A stretch of 5,099 nucleotides of DNA from Erysipelotrichaceae bacterium (GTDB lineage: Bacteria > Bacillota_I > Bacilli_A > Erysipelotrichales > Erysipelotrichaceae): assembly GCA_900754715.1 (NCBI GenBank), contig CAAEDX010000084.1:1-5099 (forward strand), written 5' to 3'. This document shows, one piece after another, positions 1 through 5,099 of the stretch. Position numbers and translations under genes: made by a program. How positions within the stretch are numbered: position 1 is the first letter of the stretch; each line of letters starts with the position of its first letter. The notes beneath the pieces are model-generated. The model was given only the letters and a program-made list of their open reading frames with translations, searched no databases and was not told the origin of the DNA.

Positions 1-1503
1 ATCGGCGGAGCGAATCGAAGCATCGATCCGTCCACTCCGACGATCATCACCAACTGCTACAGCATCGGCAATGCGACTGCCGGCGTGCAGTATGCCGGCA
101 CGCTGATCGGATATGATGAATCCACGGCAGGCGAGACGTATCAGGTCACGCTGAAGGATCTTTATTATCCACAGGATTTGACTGCCATCGGAAACAATAC
201 GCGTGAGGAATGCACGGCGATGAGCAAGACGCAGATGACAGATGGCACGCTGACCCAGAGGCTGAATGATGGTCTGCCGGAAGGCGGCGCCGCATGGATC
301 GCCTCGGCATCTGGTTATCCGGAATTCGCCGATGCGCCGCAGACGGCAAGCGATGCCGCAATCCAGGCATTGCGCAATATGGTCGAAAAGGCCATCGCGC
401 TTGGTTCTGATGATGCGGCGCTGAATGAAGCGATCACCAATGCACAGGCCGTACTGGCCAAGGAAGCGCCGACCACGACCGAGGTCGTCACCGCACTGCT
501 CGACCTGAGCGAAGCGATGCAGGCGCTGAACACCGATGAAAGCGACGCCGCGCTGCGCAAAGACGTGCAGGCGACGATCGACTTCATCAACGAACACATC
601 CTGACCAACGTGGACAACGTTCGTCCGGGCAAAGTGCAGGCGCTGAAAGACGCAGTCGCCGCAGCACAGAGCGTTGTTGACGACCCGGATGCAACAGCCG
701 ATGAGCTGAAGGCAGCGAACAAGGCGATGACCAAGGCAGCACAGGAGCTGTGGGAGATCGTCTCCAAGGCAGAGCTGAATGCGCTGATCACGGCCGCAAA
801 GGGATACCTCGACGGCGATTACACGGCAGAAAGCCTCGAGGCACTGCAGGCAGCGATCGACGCTGCACAGGCCGTGGCAGGCAATGATGATGCGACGACG
901 GCAGAAGTCACGCAAGCCATCACGAACCTGAGCGATGCGATCGCTAATCTGGAAAAAATCACGTTAGATACGAGCGCGCTCGAACACGAGATCGAGCTCG
1001 TCAGCGAGATGATCGCCAACCTCGATGACTATATCCCAAGCAGCGTCGAAGGACTGCAGGAGAAGCTGGATGCAGCGAAGAACGCGCTGAACACAGCGGC
1101 GAGCCAGGCGGAGATCGACGAAGCGACGAAGAGCTTACGTGAAGCACGCCTGAACGCGCGCACGAAGGCCGATGTCAGCGCACTGGAAGAGCTGATCGCC
1201 TATGCGAACAGCCTTGATCTGCGCGGCTACACGTCTTCCAGCTTCCACGCGCTGAATCAGAAGATCGCCGAGGTGAAGCTGAGGATGAACGATCCTGAAC
1301 TGACACAGGAGGAAGCAGACGCACTGGCAGATGAGCTGAAGGATGCCATTGCCGCGCTGCAGCCGAAACCGGCTGAAGAGGGCGGGCAGAACGCGGCAGA
1401 TGCACAGACAGCCGCACGAAGCGCATGCGGCATGGGCATGGTCGTCATCACTGCCGCTGCTGCAGCGGTCCTGCTGCGAAGAAGACAGCGCAGGATCAGA
1501 TAA
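1..1503 (+). CDS. C-terminal part of a large FIVAR/GLUG-type surface protein (5' truncated by window edge)
   Basis: The frame is open from base 1 to the TAA at 1501-1503, so the gene begins outside the window; the GTG at 85 is internal and has no ribosome binding site. The first ~40 residues (NCYSIGNATAG followed by AGTLIGYD) resemble GLUG-type repeats of secreted adhesin-like proteins. From about residue 118 to 457 the sequence is almost purely helical, rich in Ala, Asp, Glu and Leu, and falls into five FIVAR-like modules. The tail is a Gln/Ala-rich spacer, then Ala-Cys-Gly (Cys476), about 16 hydrophobic residues and RRRQRRIR, which looks like a wall or membrane retention signal. No LPXTG is present. 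FIVAR proteins are typically exported and many bind host proteins or glycans; the ligand here cannot be told. A terminator follows directly, so this is the end of its transcription unit. Surface location is well supported, the exact role is not. Confidence 0.88.
   Translation: MGGANRSIDPSTPTIITNCYSIGNATAGVQYAGTLIGYDESTAGETYQVTLKDLYYPQDLTAIGNNTREECTAMSKTQMTDGTLTQRLNDGLPEGGAAWIASASGYPEFADAPQTASDAAIQALRNMVEKAIALGSDDAALNEAITNAQAVLAKEAPTTTEVVTALLDLSEAMQALNTDESDAALRKDVQATIDFINEHILTNVDNVRPGKVQALKDAVAAAQSVVDDPDATADELKAANKAMTKAAQELWEIVSKAELNALITAAKGYLDGDYTAESLEALQAAIDAAQAVAGNDDATTAEVTQAITNLSDAIANLEKITLDTSALEHEIELVSEMIANLDDYIPSSVEGLQEKLDAAKNALNTAASQAEIDEATKSLREARLNARTKADVSALEELIAYANSLDLRGYTSSSFHALNQKIAEVKLRMNDPELTQEEADALADELKDAIAALQPKPAEEGGQNAADAQTAARSACGMGMVVITAAAAAVLLRRRQRRIR
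352..1371 (+). repeat. Five tandem FIVAR-like three-helix modules in the surface protein
   Basis: The modules are diverged protein repeats of roughly 60-70 residues, at about 352-540, 553-765, 766-960, 961-1167 and 1168-1371. Each has the pattern of a first helix (L..I..A..), a Y/S.xS/G.. turn, a second helix ending in A..A..V/L, a D/T-rich loop and a third helix with L..A...L. The clearest copy is the third, containing YTAESLEALQAAIDAAQAV. Short DNA identities persist between copies (for example GATGAGCTGAAGG at 699 and 1330), but the copies are otherwise well separated, so expansion is not recent. Module borders are estimated by eye. Confidence 0.75.
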
Positions 1504-1509
1504 ACACTT

Positions 1510-1554
1510 GAAGAGCGGGAAATGCGAAAGCATCACCCGCTTTTCTATTTTTTT
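1510..1554 (+). terminator. Intrinsic terminator of the surface protein gene
   Basis: A 10-pair stem (GAAGAGCGGG at 1510-1519 with CCCGCTTTTC at 1536-1545, one G-U pair) carries an inner 4-pair stem ATGC/GCAT closed by a GAAA tetraloop (1522-1533). A run of seven T follows at 1548-1554. It lies six bases after the TAA and separates the surface protein gene from the tetR-lon unit. The reverse strand has no matching T-run, so it looks unidirectional. Confidence 0.92.
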
Positions 1555-1580
1555 AAAAAGATGGGAAATCATGGGATTGC

Positions 1581-1609
1581 TTGACAATAAGTGAATGTTC
1601 ATTTACTAT
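1581..1609 (+). promoter_or_regulatory. Sigma-A promoter of the TetR regulator gene
   Basis: A perfect -35 box TTGACA (1581-1586) and a -10 box TACTAT (1604-1609) are separated by exactly 17 bases. Transcription should start near 1616, giving a leader of only about 16 bases, with the ribosome binding site almost at the 5' end of the message. The promoter is close to consensus, so it would be strong when not repressed. Confidence 0.88.
1587..1606 (+). promoter_or_regulatory. Operator 1: imperfect inverted repeat inside the tetR promoter
   Basis: The arms ATAAGTGAA (1587-1595) and TTCATTTAC (1598-1606) are inverted repeats at 7 of 9 positions around a TG centre. The element fills the -35/-10 spacer and overlaps the -10 box, so a bound dimer would block RNA polymerase. 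It shares 14 identical bases (1592-1605) with the perfect repeat before lon. TetR-family repressors commonly control their own promoter through such palindromes; that this TetR is the binder is inferred from position. Confidence 0.8.
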
Positions 1610-1632
1610 AGAGAATGTAGAGGTGCCGTGAA

Positions 1633-2196
1633 ATGAGAAGAAAAGATGATGAAAAAGAACAGAGGATCAGAAGATCGGTCATTACGCTGATGCTGAAGGA
1701 AGGCTTCAATGGGACTTCTATTGCCAAGATCGCCAAGATGGCTGGCGTGTCTCCTGCCACTGTTTACATCTATTATGAAAACAAGGAAGATATGCTTCAG
1801 GACATTTACCTGCAGTATTCAGATGAGGTCTTTGATTATCTTCTTGCCGGCATCCGCTGTGACATGGACGGCGCACAGCTGATCGAGACACTGATCCGGC
1901 GGTATTACAGCTACATGAAAGATCATCCGGAGGCATTCTGTTTTGTGGAGCAGTTTGCCAATTGTCCTTCGATGGCCAGCAAATGCAGCTGCTCACGGGG
2001 CATGCAGTCGATCTTTCAGTGGATCGAGCAAAAGAACAGTCGTCCGATTCATCGCCGATACAGCGACAAGAGCGTCAGTGCCATCTTGTTTTATCCGGTG
2101 AAGGCACTGGCTGCTGACCATAGCAGCAGTGAGGAAGAGAAAGCACAGCTGCTGGAAGAACTGATCGAGATGATACAGAGAGCTATCCTGGCATAG
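1633..2196 (+). CDS. TetR/AcrR-family transcriptional regulator, probable repressor of itself and lon
   Basis: The 187-residue protein has the usual TetR layout: an N-terminal helix-turn-helix domain (about residues 10-56) with the family signature GTSIAKIAKMAGVSPATVY followed by YYENKEDML, and a ligand-binding/dimerisation domain of about 130 residues that resembles no specific ligand class I recognise. The ATG at 1633 is preceded by AGAGGTG (1619-1625) at 7-base spacing and is the first start of the frame after the promoter. The ligand domain has five cysteines (76, 103, 111, 118, 120), three of them clustered. The gene is followed 83 bases later by lon on the same strand, with a shared operator sequence before both. 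Autoregulation and control of lon are inferred from those sites. The inducer is unknown; family membership is certain. Confidence 0.96.
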   Translation: MRRKDDEKEQRIRRSVITLMLKEGFNGTSIAKIAKMAGVSPATVYIYYENKEDMLQDIYLQYSDEVFDYLLAGIRCDMDGAQLIETLIRRYYSYMKDHPEAFCFVEQFANCPSMASKCSCSRGMQSIFQWIEQKNSRPIHRRYSDKSVSAILFYPVKALAADHSSSEEEKAQLLEELIEMIQRAILA

Positions 2197-2205
2197 GATG
2201 GAGAG

Positions 2206-2230
2206 GGGGAAATGCGTAACGCGTTTTCCT
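2206..2230 (+). other. Hairpin between tetR and lon, weak terminator or processing/attenuation element
   Basis: GGGAAATGCG (2207-2216) pairs with CGCGTTTTCC (2220-2229) through ten pairs including two G-U, closed by a three-base TAA loop, with a possible further G-U at 2206/2230. The bases after it (TGTTTATGG) do not form a proper T-run, so it is unlikely to be a full terminator. It could partly reduce read-through from tetR into lon or mark an RNA processing site. The pairing is visible; the role is inferred. Confidence 0.4.
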
Positions 2231-2246
2231 GTTTATGGTCAGAAAA

Positions 2247-2266
2247 TTAAATGAATGTTCATTTAA
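2247..2266 (+). promoter_or_regulatory. Operator 2: perfect inverted repeat directly before lon
   Basis: The arms TTAAATGAA (2247-2255) and TTCATTTAA (2258-2266) are a perfect 9-base inverted repeat around a TG centre. Its core TGAATGTTCATTTA (2252-2265) is identical to that in operator 1. It abuts and slightly overlaps the lon ribosome binding site. No clear sigma-A promoter is visible between the tetR stop and lon (the best -10-like string, TTAAAT at 2247, lacks a good -35), so the site either overlaps a weak lon promoter or lies in the read-through transcript as a roadblock. Confidence 0.8.
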
Positions 2267-2273
2267 AGGAGGG
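2265..2273 (+). promoter_or_regulatory. lon ribosome binding site that fixes the start at 2280
   Basis: AAAGGAGGG lies six bases before the ATG at 2280 and is close to the ideal anti-16S match. The in-frame ATG at 2235 would add 15 residues read through the operator and this site, and has no ribosome binding site of its own, so 2280 is the start. Confidence 0.93.
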
Positions 2274-2279
2274 ATCACC

Positions 2280-4706
2280 ATGGAAACTGTACCTTATATG
2301 GAGAAAGGAATCGTCATTCCGGTACACAATGTCGTGCTGCTGCCTGGCGTGTCAACGATGATCTATTATTCGCAGGCTTCGGTGCAGCTGCAGGAAGCGC
2401 TGAAACAGGAAGACGCGAAGTTCGTCGTCTTGCCGCTGAAACGCGATCTGGCGATCGGCGACATCACCGCGGAAGATTTCCACCGTTACGGCGTGATGTT
2501 CACGTCTGGAAGACTGGCTTCCAATGAAAAAGGGACATATCTCTCTGCCCGGCTCATGAACCGTGTGCGTGTCGAGAACACCTATCAGGAAGACGGACAG
2601 TGGGTCGCGGAGTATACGAGCGATCCGGAACAGATGGATCTGGATGAGCAGGGCATGGAACAGATCATCAGCTATATCCGGCAGACCGTGAGCGAGATCG
2701 CAGAGCATTTCAAGAACGGGCAGATGTATATGAAGCTGCTTGATGAAATTCATGATCTGAATACGATCATCGCTTATCTGAGTCAGTTTTTATCGCTTTC
2801 GTCTCAGGAAAAGTATGAGCTGCTGGAAACTGACTCTATGAAGAAACGCGGCTTGGCCTTCATGGACGCGCTCTTAAAACAGAAAGACCGCTTTGAGCTG
2901 AACCTGGAACTGAATGAGAAGATCGCCAGCCGCAATTCTCAGGCATACCGCAACCATATGCTGAGGGAACAGATGAAGGCCATTCAGGAGGAGCTGGATG
3001 ATGCAGCGGATGATGGGGAAAGCGAGGCAGACGAAGAGGAAGATCTTCGCACTCGGATCGAAAACGCGCATCTGCCCGATGAGGTGAAAAAGGCTGCCTT
3101 GAAAGAGGCAGACCGGCTCGATACGATGGGGCAGGGCAACGCGGAAGAAAACATCATCCGCAATTATCTGGATTTCCTGCTTTCCCTGCCATGGGAAAGA
3201 GCGGCACATGAGGATATCGATCTGAAGAAAGCAGAGGAGATCCTCAATGCCCGCCATTATGGGCTGGATAAAGTCAAGGAACGCATCTTGCAGCATCTGG
3301 CTGTCATGAAGCTTCGCTCGGACAAGAAGGGCTCGATCCTGCTGCTTGTCGGTCCTCCGGGAACCGGTAAGACAAGCTTAGGCAAGAGCATCGCTGAGGC
3401 GCTGGGGCGCAAATATGTGCGGCTGAGCCTGGGCGGCATCCACGATGAAGCAGAGATCCGCGGACACCGCCGCACCTATATCGGCGCCATGCCGGGCAAT
3501 ATCCTTAAAAGCATGCAGAAGGCTGGCTCGAGCAACCCGGTCATGGTCCTGGATGAGGTCGACAAGCTGCAGCAAGGCGGCTATAACGGCGATCCGGCCA
3601 GCGCGCTGCTGGAAGTGCTGGATCCGGAACAGAATAATACCTTTACGGATCATTATCTCGACTTGCCTTATGACTTGTCTGATGTGTTCTTCATCGCGAC
3701 CGCGAATTCCGCGGATACCATCCCTGAACCGCTGTTAGACCGTATGGAGGTCATCTCTATCTCGGGATATACCGAAGAGGAAAAGTTCCAGATCGCTTCA
3801 CGACATCTGGTCAGCCAGGTGCTGGAAGATCATGGCATTGGCGCGCAGGATGTGCACTTCAGCGATCAGACGATCCTGGACATCATTCGCAGCTATACCA
3901 GGGAAGCCGGCGTGCGCGGTCTTCAGAAACAGCTTTCCAGCGTGACCCGCGCCCTGGCACAGAAGATCGTCATGGGCGAGCTGAGCATGCCGCATACCGT
4001 GCTGCCATCTGATCTGGAAGCAATGCTCGGACAGCCCCTTGCCCGTCATGATCAGGCCCAGGATGATAATCCGGCTGGTGTCGTGACCGGACTGGCATGG
4101 ACGCCGGTCGGCGGTGAGATCTTGTTCATCGAAGCGGCCGCCATGCCTGGCAGCGGAAAGCTGACCTTGACCGGCAAGCTGGGCGATGTAATGAAAGAAT
4201 CTGCCATGATCTCCCTGAGCCTGCTCAAGGCAAGGATGCCGCTGACCGCAGACTTTTTCAAAGAACAAGATATCCATATCCATGTGCCCAGCGGAGCCGT
4301 GCCTAAAGATGGCCCTTCAGCCGGCGTGACCTTGTTTACGGCCCTTGCCTCATTGATCACAGGCATCAAGGCTGACCCAAAGCTGGCGATGACGGGTGAG
4401 ATCACGCTGCGCGGCGCTGTATTGCCGATCGGCGGCCTGAAGGAAAAGCTGCTGGCAGCCCGTGCCGCCGGCATCCGCAAAGTGCTGATCCCGCAGGATA
4501 ATACCGGTGATCTGAAAGATCTGCCGCAGGAACTGAAGCAAGACTTGCAGATCACGCCGGTCAAGACCGTGGATGAGGTCATCCATCATGCCTTAGGCAT
4601 CACGATGACCCAGCTGCAGTGTACCCATAAGGATGGCAAGCCGCAGACGAAACACGTGCCTTTGCTTGACCGCGGCCACGATGCAAAGCAAATGCCGATC
4701 ATGTAA
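2280..4706 (+). CDS. lon: ATP-dependent protease Lon (LonA type, EC 3.4.21.53)
   Basis: Lon is a cytoplasmic hexameric AAA+ serine protease that unfolds and degrades misfolded and short-lived regulatory proteins. This 808-residue protein is complete. It has an N-terminal substrate-binding domain (about 8-200, starting IPVHNVVLLPG), a coiled-coil linker (about 200-300) with MLREQMKAIQEEL followed by an acidic patch near 240-257, and an AAA+ module with Walker A GPPGTGKTS (358-366), Walker B VMVLDEVDK (D425, E426), sensor ATANS and arginine finger LLDRME. The protease domain has the PKDGPSAG motif with Ser680 and GGLKEKLL with Lys723, the same 43-residue spacing as Ser679/Lys722 of E. coli Lon. 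There is no membrane segment, so it is not the LonB type. After the last conserved helix (about residue 772) it has a 36-residue hydrophilic, basic tail, longer than in E. coli. The position behind tetR, with a copy of its operator, suggests TetR control; a terminator follows at once. Confidence 0.99.
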   Translation: METVPYMEKGIVIPVHNVVLLPGVSTMIYYSQASVQLQEALKQEDAKFVVLPLKRDLAIGDITAEDFHRYGVMFTSGRLASNEKGTYLSARLMNRVRVENTYQEDGQWVAEYTSDPEQMDLDEQGMEQIISYIRQTVSEIAEHFKNGQMYMKLLDEIHDLNTIIAYLSQFLSLSSQEKYELLETDSMKKRGLAFMDALLKQKDRFELNLELNEKIASRNSQAYRNHMLREQMKAIQEELDDAADDGESEADEEEDLRTRIENAHLPDEVKKAALKEADRLDTMGQGNAEENIIRNYLDFLLSLPWERAAHEDIDLKKAEEILNARHYGLDKVKERILQHLAVMKLRSDKKGSILLLVGPPGTGKTSLGKSIAEALGRKYVRLSLGGIHDEAEIRGHRRTYIGAMPGNILKSMQKAGSSNPVMVLDEVDKLQQGGYNGDPASALLEVLDPEQNNTFTDHYLDLPYDLSDVFFIATANSADTIPEPLLDRMEVISISGYTEEEKFQIASRHLVSQVLEDHGIGAQDVHFSDQTILDIIRSYTREAGVRGLQKQLSSVTRALAQKIVMGELSMPHTVLPSDLEAMLGQPLARHDQAQDDNPAGVVTGLAWTPVGGEILFIEAAAMPGSGKLTLTGKLGDVMKESAMISLSLLKARMPLTADFFKEQDIHIHVPSGAVPKDGPSAGVTLFTALASLITGIKADPKLAMTGEITLRGAVLPIGGLKEKLLAARAAGIRKVLIPQDNTGDLKDLPQELKQDLQITPVKTVDEVIHHALGITMTQLQCTHKDGKPQTKHVPLLDRGHDAKQMPIM

Positions 4707-4713
4707 CTGAACA

Positions 4714-4747
4714 GGAGGAGACCTGTCATTGGATCTCCTCTTTTTTT
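4714..4747 (+). terminator. Intrinsic terminator of lon
   Basis: GAGGAGA (4715-4721) pairs with TCTCCTC (4734-4740). Two further C-G pairs inside (4722-4723 with 4731-4732, one bulged A) leave a seven-base loop. Seven T (4741-4747) follow directly. It sits seven bases after the lon TAA and ends the tetR-lon unit. Confidence 0.94.
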
Positions 4748-4755
4748 CATCATGG

Positions 4756-4784
4756 TTTTCAAACACGCATGAAAAAGGTACAAT
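4756..4784 (+). promoter_or_regulatory. Probable sigma-A promoter after lon
   Basis: TTTTCA (4756-4761, 4 of 6 to consensus) and TACAAT (4779-4784, 5 of 6) stand 17 bases apart. Transcription would start near 4791, just before the purine-rich GGGGGGAG at 4794-4801, which could serve as a ribosome binding site. It begins right after the lon terminator, so a new rightward transcription unit is likely. Confidence 0.62.
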
Positions 4785-4812
4785 AGAAGCTATGGGGGGA
4801 GTTCGGTGAAGA

Positions 4813-4937
4813 GATACAGATCACAATGATCTGTGCGCTGTATCAAAAGTGTGAGGACGCAAAGCTGTTAGGCAGCGAATATTTGAAACAAGAGCTTTGC
4901 GAGCGTTAGGATGTATGAGGAAGCAGCCAATGCTTCC
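4813..4937 (+). other. Run of perfect hairpins after the promoter, possible structured RNA leader
   Basis: Three stem regions follow one another. First, GATACAG (4813-4819) can pair with CTGTATC (4838-4844), or ACAGATCA (4816-4823) with TGATCTGT (4827-4834) around a CAA loop; the two share bases and exclude each other. Second, CGCAAAGCT (4858-4866) pairs perfectly with AGCTTTGCG (4893-4901). Third, GGAAGCA (4919-4925) pairs with TGCTTCC (4931-4937). No known RNA family is matched with confidence, and no T-run terminator follows inside the window. The pairings are visible; an RNA function is inferred. Confidence 0.33.
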
Positions 4938-5084
4938 AGAGCTGATCAGCAGCTGCTTCATTGTCTGTGTCCACAGTTCAGAAAGAGATGGAGCTTAGGC
5001 GCATTCATGCGTGTGATCTATCATGTTTTGCGAAGAAGGCAGATGGGACATTTGTCCCGCATAAGGGGACAGCTCTGTGCTTGA
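4911..5084 (+). CDS. Small ORF of 57 codons, hypothetical
   Basis: ATG (4911) to TGA (5082-5084) encodes a 57-residue, strongly basic peptide with an Arg-rich stretch (QFRKRW, VLRRRQ) and three cysteines. It starts one base after the TAG of the preceding 27-codon frame, which could allow translational coupling, but it has only TTAGG as a poor, too-close ribosome binding site. I recognise no family, and the competing frame open to the window end looks at least as protein-like in its second half. It may be a fragment of a broken gene. Confidence 0.2.
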   Translation: MYEEAANASRADQQLLHCLCPQFRKRWSLGAFMRVIYHVLRRRQMGHLSRIRGQLCA

Positions 5085-5099
5085 AGGAAGATCATCGCG

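Larger units (their letters stand above)
4806..5099 (+). pseudogene. Possible decayed or frame-broken gene after lon, running off the right edge
   Basis: No intact gene of normal size exists in this stretch on either strand. After the promoter and the GGGGGGAG site, a GTG at 4806 gives only 7 codons before TGA (4827-4829). An overlapping ATG (4826) opens a second frame reading MICALYQKCEDAKLLGSEYL and seven further residues to TAG (4907-4909). One base later an ATG (4911) opens a 57-codon frame to 5082-5084. The first-mentioned long frame is open again from 4946 to the window end, with an ATG at 4988 and protein-like text such as KKADGTFVPHKGTALCLKED. The sequence looks coding-like in pieces that switch frame, as in a gene with several frameshifts. 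I recognise no family. The alternative is a structured RNA leader before a gene starting at 4911 or 4988. Confidence 0.33.

Noticed and set aside
1366..1430. LPXTG sortase signal on the surface protein
   Set aside because: The expected position before the hydrophobic span holds a Gln/Ala-rich linker and Ala-Cys-Gly; no LPXTG-like pentapeptide is present.
315..1602. Long reverse-strand open frames opposite the surface protein gene
   Set aside because: They arise from the GC-skewed, Ala/Asp/Glu-rich codons of the FIVAR modules read backwards; their Ser/Ala/Cys-rich text resembles no protein and they lack ribosome binding sites.
2237..2253. Possible CtsR heptad GGTCAGA before lon
   Set aside because: CtsR needs two tandem GGTCAAA-like heptads spaced by three bases; the second position (TTAAATG) does not match.
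2235..2279. Alternative upstream ATG for lon at 2235
   Set aside because: It has no ribosome binding site, would be translated through the operator and the strong AAAGGAGGG site, and adds 15 residues absent from the normal Lon N-terminus; 2280 is far better placed.
2352..4589. Open frames on both strands inside lon
   Set aside because: Lon is an intact, highly conserved gene over its whole length; the overlapping frames are shadows with low-quality, His/Cys/Arg-rich text and no start signals.
4586..4783. Reverse-strand 65-codon frame across the lon end and terminator
   Set aside because: It crosses the lon terminator and the next promoter, has no ribosome binding site, and most of it is antisense to the lon C-terminus.
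4855..4865. GGACGCAAAGC, a string typical of the c-di-GMP-I (GEMM) riboswitch core
   Set aside because: The expected partner elements, a preceding GGCAAA-type strand with a GAAA-capped hairpin and the matching receptor helix, are not seen, and the string is instead part of a simple 9-pair stem with 4893-4901. It is probably chance.

Overview
The window reads like a piece of a moderately GC-rich Bacillota chromosome, possibly a gut Erysipelotrichia-type organism. The evidence is a large repeat-rich FIVAR/GLUG-type surface protein, strong AGGAGG-type ribosome binding sites, sigma-A promoters and intrinsic terminators with long T-tracts. The lineage is an inference; no rRNA or other phylogenetic marker is present. 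All convincing genes are on the + strand.

Layout. (1) Bases 1-1503 are the 3' end of a large surface protein gene that enters from the left. The remaining 500 residues hold the end of a GLUG-like beta-repeat region, about five tandem three-helix FIVAR-like modules, and a Cys-Gly / hydrophobic / Arg-rich C-terminal tail in place of an LPXTG signal. A strong terminator follows (1510-1554). (2) Bases 1581-2196 carry a TetR/AcrR-family regulator with a near-consensus promoter, whose spacer and -10 box are covered by an imperfect inverted repeat. (3) Bases 2280-4706 encode a complete ATP-dependent Lon protease (LonA type, 808 residues) with intact Walker motifs and the Ser680/Lys723 catalytic dyad, followed by a strong terminator (4714-4747). 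(4) Bases 4748-5099 hold a plausible promoter, then a stretch with no clean gene: several perfect hairpins and only short, frame-switching open frames.

How the parts work together. The inverted repeat over the tetR promoter recurs in a perfect 9-2-9 form directly against the lon ribosome binding site; the two copies share 14 identical bases. The simplest reading is that the TetR protein represses itself and lon as one unit, so an unknown ligand or stress relieved by TetR would raise Lon levels. No CtsR or HrcA (CIRCE) site, the usual heat-shock controls of protease genes in Bacillota, is visible before lon. This TetR-lon pairing is the most distinctive thing in the window. The right-hand stretch after lon is the least explained part and could be a structured RNA or a decayed gene.
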